Below are positions 57,303 to 64,000 of a DNA stretch of 64,000 nt, piece by piece. How positions within the stretch are numbered: position 1 is the first letter of the stretch; each line of letters begins with the position of its first letter. Both the position numbers and the translations under genes were made by a program. The DNA lies in NCBI RefSeq assembly GCF_021266465.1, contig NZ_CP089848.1, positions 3,658,001 through 3,722,000 of the forward strand. The letters run 5' to 3'. Source of the stretch: Paralcaligenes sp. KSB-10. Lineage in GTDB: Bacteria; Pseudomonadota; Gammaproteobacteria; Burkholderiales; Burkholderiaceae_B. The notes under the pieces were generated by a model. That model was not told where the DNA came from, made no database searches, and saw only the letters and a program-made list of their open reading frames with translations.

Positions 57303-58688
57303 ATGCCAAACACCTCTGCCACCCCGACTCTGAGCACCTTGGCGGACTCGATTTCCAGTCTGCGGCCGAATGACGATATACAACGTTATTTGCAGGACGC
57401 CAGCGGCCTGCCGGCCAAGGGCGAGCCGGCCATCGTGTTTCGTCCCGCCACGCCCGAACAGCTTGCCGACATCGTGCGGGCCTGTCACAAGGAAGGACGT
57501 ACGCTGACCATCCAGGGCGGCCGCACCGGCCTGGCCGGCGGAGCGGTTCCCGATGCGGGCGATGTCGTGATCTCGCTGGAGCAGCTCACCAAAGTGGAAG
57601 AGTTCGATACGGTGGGCGGCACCATTACCGTGCAGGCCGGCATGGTGCTGGAAAACCTGTGCGCACTGGTCGAAGAGCAGGGCTGGTATTTTCCTCTGGA
57701 TTTAGGTGCGCGCGGCTCGTGCCAGATCGGCGGCAACGTGGCCACCAATGCGGGCGGCAATCGCGTGCTGCGCTATGGCACCACGCGCGAGCTGGTTCTG
57801 GGGCTGGAAGTGGTGTTGGCCGATGGCACAGTATTGTCCATGCTGAACAAGGGGCTCAAGAACAATACCGGGCTCGACCTCAAGCATTTGTTCATAGGCA
57901 CCGAAGGCACCCTGGGCGTGATCACGCGCGTAGTGCTGCGGCTGTTCCCAAAACCCGAGCGCCGCTATAGCGCGCTGGCCGCCGTGCAAAATGTCGAGCA
58001 GGTTGCCCAGGTATTGAAGCTGGCGCGCGCACGCCTGCCCGAGCTGTCCTCGTTCGAGGTAATGTGGCAGAGCTATCTGCTTGCGGCCGGCGAGGTGCTT
58101 AAAAAAACGCCGCCCTTCCAGGCACAGTATCCGATTTACATCCTGCTCGAAACCGAGAGCCGTGATTCACCGCAGGCGGCTGCCGCTCTCGAGGAATTCC
58201 TGGGCGACCTGCTCGAGAACGGCCAGGCGCTGGATGTGATTGTTCCCCAGACCCACGAACAGGCAGCGCTGTTGTGGAAGTTCCGGGACGCAATCGGCGA
58301 GATTCTGCGCGAGATCCAACCCTACCTGGCTTTTGATGTGGGGATTCCCTTGCGGTCCATGGCGAGCTTTATCGAGATCATCGGCACCCGCTTGTCGCAG
58401 GCTTATCCTAATGCCAAGAACCTGTTTTTCGGGCACTTGGGCGATGGTAATCTGCATTTGTCGACGGGGCCCCATGTCGAGGCCGATCTATTGATCGTCG
58501 AAGAACTGGTGTATGCCGAAGTCGAACGCGTAGGCGGCAGCATCTCCGCCGAGCACGGCATAGGCCGCATCAAGAAGCCATTCCTCAAGTACAGCCGCAG
58601 CGCCACCGAGCGCTTGCTCATGCAGCAAATCAAGCTGGCCCTGGATGCGGACAAGGGGCTCAACAACAACCGCATCATCGATGTCTGA
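57303..58688 (+). CDS. FAD-linked 2-hydroxyacid dehydrogenase (GlcD / D-2-hydroxyglutarate dehydrogenase-like)
   Basis: A 461-residue PCMH-type flavoprotein starting MPNTSATPTLSTLADSISSL. The FAD-binding part has IQGGRTGLAGGAVPDAGDVV and ATNAGGNRVLRYGTTRELVL. The C-terminal cap has FFGHLGDGNLHL and ISAEHGIGRIKKPFL, with the metal-ligand histidines of the family. It oxidises a D-2-hydroxyacid to the 2-oxoacid. In this operon it could handle a hydroxyacid related to the 2-oxoacid formed by the aminotransferase. Confidence 0.92.
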   Translation: MPNTSATPTLSTLADSISSLRPNDDIQRYLQDASGLPAKGEPAIVFRPATPEQLADIVRACHKEGRTLTIQGGRTGLAGGAVPDAGDVVISLEQLTKVEEFDTVGGTITVQAGMVLENLCALVEEQGWYFPLDLGARGSCQIGGNVATNAGGNRVLRYGTTRELVLGLEVVLADGTVLSMLNKGLKNNTGLDLKHLFIGTEGTLGVITRVVLRLFPKPERRYSALAAVQNVEQVAQVLKLARARLPELSSFEVMWQSYLLAAGEVLKKTPPFQAQYPIYILLETESRDSPQAAAALEEFLGDLLENGQALDVIVPQTHEQAALLWKFRDAIGEILREIQPYLAFDVGIPLRSMASFIEIIGTRLSQAYPNAKNLFFGHLGDGNLHLSTGPHVEADLLIVEELVYAEVERVGGSISAEHGIGRIKKPFLKYSRSATERLLMQQIKLALDADKGLNNNRIIDV

Positions 58689-58715
58689 CGACGACGCGCG
58701 GTGCGGCCAGGCGTA

Positions 58716-58830
58716 AGGGCGGCCTGTCGCACTCGTACGGATGGCTTGTCAGATTATGCGTAACGGCCCTTGGCCGCCCGTGGTTGATACGTCGCCGCCA
58801 AACGGGCAGGCATAAGGCCTGCCCCTACGG
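58716..58830. repeat. Cluster of GTAGGGGCGG-type hairpins
   Basis: The region contains GTAAGGGCGGCCTGTCGC, then CGGCCCTTGGCCGCCCGTGG, then the perfect hairpin GGGCAGGC-ATAAG-GCCTGCCC (58804-58824) ending CCTACG. The middle part shares CCCGYGGTTGAYACRTCGCC with the copy after HiPIP. It fills the gap between two convergent genes and may help end transcription. Confidence 0.65.
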
Positions 58831-58847
58831 AAACGGGGAATTCTCTT

Positions 58848-59858
58848 TCAGGCCAGCATCTGCCGGTTCAATTCGCCCTGCGATTTTCCGCGCGCGGTCA
58901 GCCAGCGGTGGAAGGCGCGGCAATGCGGCCTGTCGAAGGCGCTGTGTTTCCATTTCAACACATAGGGCCAGGGCAGCGGTAAAGCGAGCTTGAAGGGAAT
59001 GATCAATTGCCCCGTGGCCACTTCGCGCGCCATCATGGAGCATTGTGCCAGCGCAAAACCCTGCCCGGCCACGGCCGCTTCAATCGTCATTTGCGACAGC
59101 GAAAAAATTTGATGGCTGTGGATGACGACACCGTCGGGTGGACGATGGCGGCTGCCGGCCTGGCTGCGTCGCGTGCCGCTGGGCTCGGTCCGATGGCCGT
59201 CGCCGGCATCGTCATCCAGATAAGCAGCGAACCACTCCTGCCACGACGGAGGAGAGGTGAACTTGGGCCGCCAATCGGTCGACAGCAGCGGGTAGTCCAG
59301 GATCTCCATCGGGCTTTGCAGCGTATTCCTGGGCGCAATCAGTGCCGGGCTGCATACCGGCACCACGCTATCGGTATAGAGATCCAGGGAGTTCTGGGAC
59401 GTGGCGCCTGTGTCGCCGTAAGTAATGCGGAAATCGATATCTTCCAGATCGTTCGAGGGTTCCGAGTGACTGCCCTTGAATTGAATGGTCAGATCAGGGT
59501 AATGGGCATCCTGCCATTCGAACACCAGCGGCGCCAACCAGGCTTTAAGCAGCGACGGCAGGGCGCTGATCGACAGGTTGCGCTGGTTCTTGGATCGATC
59601 AAGCTCGGCTTGGGCCTCGCGCAGAATTTCGAAGGCGTGCGAACACGATTCGTGAAAGCGCAGGCCCGCCGCGGTCAGCTTCAAACGTTTGCCGTCCTTG
59701 AAAGTCAGGCTGGCATTGAGCGCTTCTTCCAGCAGTTTGATCTGCTGGCTGATGGCCCCGGGTGTGATCTGCAGGCGCCTGGCCGCCTCGGCCAGATTGC
59801 TGCTGTGGCCGATCGCTTCGAAGATCTGCAGCGCCCGCAAAGGAGGTAGCGTATTCAT
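58848..59858 (-). CDS. LysR family transcriptional regulator, GcvA-like
   Basis: A 336-residue LysR protein starting MNTLPPLRALQIFEAIGHSS at 59858 with AGGAGG upstream on that strand. The HTH reads LAEAARRLQITPGAISQQIK, a GcvA-branch pattern. The effector domain includes DIDFRITYGDTG. It is convergent with the hydroxyacid dehydrogenase and divergent from the Rieske oxygenase 322 bp away. Either could be its target; the palindrome at 60140 in the shared gap favours the Rieske genes. Confidence 0.88.
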   Translation of the reverse strand: MNTLPPLRALQIFEAIGHSSNLAEAARRLQITPGAISQQIKLLEEALNASLTFKDGKRLKLTAAGLRFHESCSHAFEILREAQAELDRSKNQRNLSISALPSLLKAWLAPLVFEWQDAHYPDLTIQFKGSHSEPSNDLEDIDFRITYGDTGATSQNSLDLYTDSVVPVCSPALIAPRNTLQSPMEILDYPLLSTDWRPKFTSPPSWQEWFAAYLDDDAGDGHRTEPSGTRRSQAGSRHRPPDGVVIHSHQIFSLSQMTIEAAVAGQGFALAQCSMMAREVATGQLIIPFKLALPLPWPYVLKWKHSAFDRPHCRAFHRWLTARGKSQGELNRQMLA

Positions 59859-59994
59859 GGATAAGGGCCTCAAGCGGATGGGTCCGCCCGGGTTTGCCGG
59901 ACAGCGGCTGATGATTTAGATATTCTAAACAATAATTATTATTTCGGCAGGAAAATTTATCTTATTATTTACGCATGGAAGCAGTGCGAATCAC

Positions 59995-60077
59995 GGGCGA
60001 CCACAAGGGCCGCCCATAGGGGGGCTTGGGCAAGGGCCATACCCGGCTCCAGTAGGGGCAGGCCTTGTACCCGCCCG
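59995..60077. repeat. Two GTAGGGGCGG-type hairpins upstream of the Rieske oxygenase
   Basis: GGGCGACC-ACAAG-GGCCGCCC (59995-60015, one mismatch) and GTAGGGGCAGGCCTTGTACC, then CGCCC (60052-60077), belong to the same family as copies near 5733, 17268, 57235 and 58804. The two lie in a tandem-like array ~40 bp apart within the 322 bp LysR-Rieske gap. Confidence 0.6.
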
Positions 60078-60132
60078 TTTGGCCGCGATGCATTAACCGC
60101 AGGTGACCACGGTGCTTGCTTCTACGGATCGA

Positions 60133-60162
60133 TTGTGCGGATCATATGATCGCCCGTATATA
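60133..60162 (+). promoter_or_regulatory. Rieske operon promoter containing a 12-bp perfect palindrome
   Basis: TTGTGC (60133-60138), an 18-base spacer and TATATA (60157-60162) precede the ATG at 60181. The spacer holds the perfect palindrome GATCATATGATC (60140-60151), well placed for a repressor or activator. Confidence 0.55.
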
Positions 60163-60180
60163 TATTCAACGGAGACTCTC

Positions 60181-61254
60181 ATGTTTTTAAATAATGCCTG
60201 GTACGTCGCTGCGCTGGAAAGCGAGATCACCCGCACTCTGCACGCCACCAAGATCCTGGGTGAAGATATCGTCTTGTATCGCAAGCAGGACGGTCAGGTC
60301 GCCGCCCTCGAAGATGCCTGTCCGCACCGCAAGCTGCCGCTGTCCATGGGACGCCTGCAGGGCGACCAGGTCGAATGCGGCTATCACGGCTTGACGTTCG
60401 ACTGCTCGGGCAGTTGCGTGCGCGCACCGGGTGTCGCGCATATTCCGAAAGCCGCCTTTGTGCGCAGTTTCCCCATTGTCGAGCGTTATGGCCTGGTGTG
60501 GATCTGGATGGGCGATGCCGCCCTGGCCGATCCCGCCAAAATCATGCAGGTCGAGCATTGGGGCGATCCTGCCTGGGGCATGAATCGCGGCGACGCCATG
60601 ACATTGCAATGCAACTATCAGTACATGACCGACAACCTGCTTGATCCCTCCCACGTGTCATGGGTTCACCAGAGCACCTTCGGCAGCGCCGATATTGTCG
60701 GCGAGCCCTTGCAAACCGTCGTCCAGGACAACGGCGTCACTGTATCGCGCTGGATGCGCAATGTTGAAGTCGCGCCGTTCTACGCCAAGTTCGTCAAGTT
60801 CAAAGGCAATTGCGATCGCAAACAGCAGTACGAAGTGCGGTTCCCCGCGCATGCGCTGATCCGGGCCATCTTCACCCCGGCCGGCGCGGGTACCGACAGC
60901 GAGCCCTTTCATCCGGACGTTTTCCTGATGGACTCGTATAACTTCATGACTCCGGTCGACGATTCCACCACCCGCTATTTCTGGTTCCAGATGCGCAACT
61001 TCAGCCCCGACGACCAGGACATATCGCGTCAGTTTTCCGAAGACGTGCGTCATGCCTTTCAGGAAGACCGCGCCGTGCTGGCGGCGGTGCATGCGGGCAT
61101 CGCCAAGAGCCCTTCGAAGCTTGATCTGCCGCTGGATTCGGGGCCGCTGCGGTTTCGTCGCAAGCTCAAGCAACTGATCGACGCTGAACAAGAGGCTGCC
61201 TCGGAAGCGGCAGGCAGTGGCAGGGCCGCGACGCCTGTTCTCCAAGAGGCCTGA
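60181..61254 (+). CDS. Rieske non-haem iron oxygenase, VanA-like terminal component
   Basis: A 357-residue oxygenase starting MFLNNAWYVAALESEI at 60181 after GGAGACTCTC. Rieske ligands are Cys47, His49, Cys66 and His69 (ACPHRKLPLS and CGYHG). The mononuclear iron site is in TDNLLDPSHVSWVHQSTFG. The size and N-terminus match vanillate O-demethylase and related aromatic O-demethylases. The next gene encodes its reductase 1 bp after the stop. No vanillin, ferulate or protocatechuate genes are near, so vanillate itself is only one candidate substrate. Confidence 0.92.
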   Translation: MFLNNAWYVAALESEITRTLHATKILGEDIVLYRKQDGQVAALEDACPHRKLPLSMGRLQGDQVECGYHGLTFDCSGSCVRAPGVAHIPKAAFVRSFPIVERYGLVWIWMGDAALADPAKIMQVEHWGDPAWGMNRGDAMTLQCNYQYMTDNLLDPSHVSWVHQSTFGSADIVGEPLQTVVQDNGVTVSRWMRNVEVAPFYAKFVKFKGNCDRKQQYEVRFPAHALIRAIFTPAGAGTDSEPFHPDVFLMDSYNFMTPVDDSTTRYFWFQMRNFSPDDQDISRQFSEDVRHAFQEDRAVLAAVHAGIAKSPSKLDLPLDSGPLRFRRKLKQLIDAEQEAASEAAGSGRAATPVLQEA

Positions 61255-61255
61255 T

Positions 61256-62479
61256 ATGGCCGATGGCAGCGCGGCGGTCAATCGCGCGTTTCTCGACTAC
61301 ATCGTTGTCGCCAAGACCCGGGAAAGCGACGTCATTACGTCTTTGATCCTGGCTCCGGTTTCCGGGGTGGTGCCCGACTATCGCCCAGGCCAGCACCTGG
61401 TGTTTCGCCTGGATATCGACGGTGCCCGGGTCCTGCGGCATTACAGCGTTTCGGGCAATCCCTCCGAACCCGGCACCTTGCGGATTTCGGTCAAGCGCGA
61501 GCCCGCTCCGCGCAATCGGCCCGATCTGCCCGCCGGGCTGGGTTCCGGCCATATGCATGATCACGTGCAGGCAGGCGATACGCTGGTGGCGGCCGGGCCC
61601 ATAGGGCAGTTCATTCTCGATGAAACCTCGCGTCGCCCGGTATTGCTGTTCAGCGGCGGCGTGGGCCTGACCCCCATGATGAGCATGCTGCATCGCCTCG
61701 TGCTGTCATCGGATCGCCGCGTGTATTTTGTGCACGCTTGTGAGAACGGCAATGCGCATGCATTTTCGGACGAAGTCGCCGCATTGGCACGGCAACGCCA
61801 GGGTGTGACGGTGCATTTCGCGTATCGCGAACCCACTGGGCATGACCGGATCGGGCGGAATTTCCATAGCGCAGGCCTGGTCGGTCGCGACGTATTGCAG
61901 GCCTTGTTGCCGCTGGACGATTACGACGTCTATCTATGCGGCCCTCCGGCCTTCATGCAGGCCAATTGGCGCCTGCTGCGCGGCCTGGGAGTTGCCGCCG
62001 GGCGCATTCATTATGAGTTCTTCGGGCCCGCCACGGTCCTGGAGACGGGCGAGGGCGAGCCTGACAACCCAGTAGCCGGCGCGGCGACGCAGGAACCTGG
62101 TCAGCTCATGGCTTCCCCCGCCTCCACGGCTGGCCGGACCCAGAGAACAGGTTTGCCCTTGGCGCCCGCAGAGTCCCTGCCCAGTGTTGTGCGGGCTGTC
62201 GCCGCGGCGCCCGCCGCCGGCATGCAGGTCAGCTTCGGGTCGACGGGCATTACGGTGCCCTGGGACGACTCTTGTTCGTCCCTGCTGGACCTGGCCGAGC
62301 AGGCGGGATTGAGTCCCGACTTCAATTGTCGTGCCGGATTATGCAACACATGTATGTCGACCCTGGTGTCCGGGCAGGTCGAGTATTTCGAGCCTCCGCT
62401 GGACCCGCCGCCGGAGGGCAAGGTGCTGCTGTGCTGTTCACGGCCCGCCGGCTCCCTCGTTATAGAACTTGCCGCGTAG
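61256..62479 (+). CDS. Phthalate-dioxygenase-reductase-like protein (VanB type) with long linker
   Basis: A 407-residue reductase. The FMN-binding barrel contains RVLRHYSVSGNPSEPGTLRI; the NAD part has LLFSGGVGLTPMMSMLHRL and YDVYLCGPPAFM. A C-terminal plant-type [2Fe-2S] ferredoxin has CRAGLCNTC and a later CC. VanB-type proteins are ~315-330 residues. The extra ~75 residues form an Ala/Pro/Thr-rich linker (~260-330) between the NAD and ferredoxin domains. It passes electrons from NAD(P)H to the Rieske oxygenase encoded just upstream. Confidence 0.92.
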   Translation: MADGSAAVNRAFLDYIVVAKTRESDVITSLILAPVSGVVPDYRPGQHLVFRLDIDGARVLRHYSVSGNPSEPGTLRISVKREPAPRNRPDLPAGLGSGHMHDHVQAGDTLVAAGPIGQFILDETSRRPVLLFSGGVGLTPMMSMLHRLVLSSDRRVYFVHACENGNAHAFSDEVAALARQRQGVTVHFAYREPTGHDRIGRNFHSAGLVGRDVLQALLPLDDYDVYLCGPPAFMQANWRLLRGLGVAAGRIHYEFFGPATVLETGEGEPDNPVAGAATQEPGQLMASPASTAGRTQRTGLPLAPAESLPSVVRAVAAAPAAGMQVSFGSTGITVPWDDSCSSLLDLAEQAGLSPDFNCRAGLCNTCMSTLVSGQVEYFEPPLDPPPEGKVLLCCSRPAGSLVIELAA

Positions 62480-62523
62480 CCACTGGCGCCAGGGTGGGCC
62501 TGTGTGCCCAGCCCAGACGCTCA

Positions 62524-63258
62524 TCAATACTTGCCCGCAAACTTGTATCGGTTCCCTGGGTGCCACATCGTGGCGTTCGACGTGAACGCGCGGTTCGAGA
62601 AGGTGATCCGGTCCATTACCAGGCAAGGCTGCGACACTGGAATATCCAGCGGCGCGGCGATTTCCTTGGTAGGCAGCCTGACCTCGATCGTGTATTGCCC
62701 GCTGGGCAGAGGAGCCACGCGCATCAAGTATTCGTTGGGTGTCTGGGTTTCCCAATTTTGCTCCAGGTAATCCGGGGCGACCGAGGAGTCGACCAGCCGG
62801 TCTTCGATCTGGATCGCGATGTCGTTTTCATAATGCACGATGACCGAGCGGAACAGCTTGGTTTCAGGCGCAATCTGGAATCGCCGCGCCTGGATGTCAT
62901 TGGCTGGCAAGGACTCCAGTTGCAAGACCTTGCTGCTATGGCGATGGCCGCGGTCGCGGATGTCTTGCGCGATGCTGCGGATTTCGATCAACGTCGACTG
63001 GAATTTGGGTTGCGCCACAAAGGTGCCCGAGCCCTTGTAGCGCACCAGCAGTTGGTCGGTCGTGAGTTCGCGCAGAGCGCGATTGACCGTCATGCGGGAG
63101 ACGTTGAACGTTTCGCACAAGGCCAGCTCGGTGGGAATCAGGTCACCCTCTTTCCAGACCCCATTTTGAATTTGTTCGAGAACATAGTTCTTGATCTGCT
63201 GATAGGCCGGCTGGACATCACCTGGCTTTAGTTCCGGAACGGGGCGTTTGTGACGCAT
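62524..63258 (-). CDS. hutC: Histidine utilization repressor HutC (GntR/HutC family)
   Basis: A 244-residue regulator starting MRHKRPVPELKPGDVQPAYQ at 63258, chosen because AGGAGATGAC precedes it. The winged HTH (LALCETFNVSRMTVNRALRE) and a UTRA effector domain (VIVHYENDIAIQIEDRLVD, then TPNEYLMRVAPLPSG) are clear. It represses hut genes and is released by urocanate. It is divergent from hutU, with a matching operator at 63311. It is tail-to-tail with the reductase gene, 44 bp apart. Confidence 0.95.
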   Translation of the reverse strand: MRHKRPVPELKPGDVQPAYQQIKNYVLEQIQNGVWKEGDLIPTELALCETFNVSRMTVNRALRELTTDQLLVRYKGSGTFVAQPKFQSTLIEIRSIAQDIRDRGHRHSSKVLQLESLPANDIQARRFQIAPETKLFRSVIVHYENDIAIQIEDRLVDSSVAPDYLEQNWETQTPNEYLMRVAPLPSGQYTIEVRLPTKEIAAPLDIPVSQPCLVMDRITFSNRAFTSNATMWHPGNRYKFAGKY

Positions 63259-63310
63259 GTCATCTCCTAACATATTGATATTTTTGGGTTTTAAAAAAAT
63301 ATCATTTATA

Positions 63311-63341
63311 TGTATAGACAAATAAAAAGTTTGCCTATACA
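63311..63341. promoter_or_regulatory. HutC operator (inverted repeat TGTATAGRCAAA)
   Basis: TGTATAGACAAA (63311-63322) and TTTGCCTATACA (63330-63341) form a 12-bp inverted repeat with one mismatch and a 7-base centre. TGTATA-type dyads are the known HutC target in pseudomonads. The site lies in the hutC-hutU gap and would control both directions. Confidence 0.85.
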
Positions 63342-63458
63342 TTACACCTTGAGCTTACAAGAAATTAAGCAGTTTGTCGGCGGAAATCGGTGCAAAGCCG
63401 GGACATCCGGCCCAGGCCCGATCGAATTCCGACGCACCCATCACATCTGGAGATGAAC

Positions 63459-64000
63459 GTGTCCAAAGATTCAGCAAGCACAATCAATCACGATCCGCGT
63501 TACGACGCCAGCCGCGAAATCCATGCCCCCACCGGCCCGACACTGCATTGCAAGAGCTGGGTGACCGAGGCGGCGTATCGCATGATCCAGAACAATCTCG
63601 ACCCAGCCGTGGCCGAAAACCCCAAGCATTTGGTGGTATACGGCGGCATTGGCCGAGCGGCCCGCAACTGGAAGTGCTACGACAAAATACTCGAGACCTT
63701 GAAAACGCTCGAAGACGATGAGTCTTTGCTCATTCAGTCGGGCAAGCCCGTGGGCGTGTTCAAGACCCACAAGGACGCTCCGCGCGTCCTGATCGCCAAT
63801 TCCAATCTGGTCCCCAAATGGGCGACCTGGGAAAAATTTCACGAACTGGACCGCGCCGGACTGTTCATGTACGGCCAAATGACGGCCGGCAGCTGGATTT
63901 ACATTGGCAGCCAGGGCATTATCCAGGGCACCTACGAAACCTTTGTCGAAGCCGCGCGCCAGCATTTCAGCGGCAGCATGGAAGGGCGCTGGATCCTGAC
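63459..64000 (+). CDS. hutU: Urocanate hydratase, N-terminal part (runs off the window)
   Basis: The first ~180 residues of urocanase, the second enzyme of histidine breakdown. The family patterns [60 protein letters not shown] and [20 protein letters not shown] are unmistakable. GGAG at 63449-63452 is spaced correctly for the GTG at 63459, whereas the in-frame ATG at 63453 is too close to it, so a GTG start is preferred. The NAD-binding and catalytic C-terminal parts are outside the window. Confidence 0.95.
   Translation, partial: MSKDSASTINHDPRYDASREIHAPTGPTLHCKSWVTEAAYRMIQNNLDPAVAENPKHLVVYGGIGRAARNWKCYDKILETLKTLEDDESLLIQSGKPVGVFKTHKDAPRVLIANSNLVPKWATWEKFHELDRAGLFMYGQMTAGSWIYIGSQGIIQGTYETFVEAARQHFSGSMEGRWIL

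Overview
The window looks like the chromosome of a betaproteobacterium, most likely family Alcaligenaceae (Bordetella / Achromobacter / Pusillimonas type). The evidence is high GC, four stand-alone Bug (TctC-type) periplasmic receptors with no TctAB partners, a high-potential iron-sulfur protein, a proteobacterial cphA'/cphA pair, and many small aromatic and organic-acid catabolic operons, each with its own IclR, LysR, GntR or Lrp regulator. No rRNA, tRNA, CRISPR array, phage or intact insertion sequence was seen.

Layout. 1-1471: GMC oxidoreductase (cut by the window edge) and a divergent IclR regulator. 1495-10157: uvrA, an MFS transporter and ssb, with a catC-bug-catB / catR block lying between the MFS gene and ssb. 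10295-12537: MFS_3 exporter and a P-loop kinase-like protein. 12728-16676: crotonase-fold isomerase with a Bug receptor, then a cupin and an M20 peptidase. 16941-19967: HiPIP, a nested palindrome, a DUF6356 protein, an Lrp regulator and an OtnK-type sugar-acid kinase. 20039-27555: a Liv-type ABC transporter with an acyl-CoA ligase, a MaoC hydratase and a nitronate monooxygenase-like enzyme. 27845-36854: cyanophycin locus with cphA' and cphA, an ABC exporter, DUF1854 and a transglutaminase (Tgl)-like protein. 36997-37541: two related palindromic repeats. 37596-43497: CobW GTPase, cysteine hydrolase, hydantoinase-like amidohydrolase and aconitase. 43820-49894: GntR regulator, Bug, isocitrate-lyase-like enzyme, SDR, Bug and a flavoprotein. 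50063-52354: PhnZ-like HD protein and a chemoreceptor. 52770-58688: polar amino-acid ABC transporter, aminotransferase and FAD-linked 2-hydroxyacid dehydrogenase. 58848-62479: LysR regulator and a VanAB-like Rieske oxygenase/reductase. 62524-64000: hutC and hutU (the latter cut by the window edge).

Most units pair an uptake system with two to four enzymes and a regulator, which fits an organism living on small organic acids, amino acids and aromatics. The least expected features are the Tgl-fold cysteine protein in the cyanophycin neighbourhood, a set of large nested palindromes sharing a TTTGARCG...GYGAGTT core, a second family of GTAGGGGCGG hairpins, and the catabolic block that splits the uvrA-MFS-ssb neighbourhood.

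Start codons were chosen from ribosome-binding sites and family N-termini. No database search was run, so family calls rest on motifs read by eye and on remembered family sequences.
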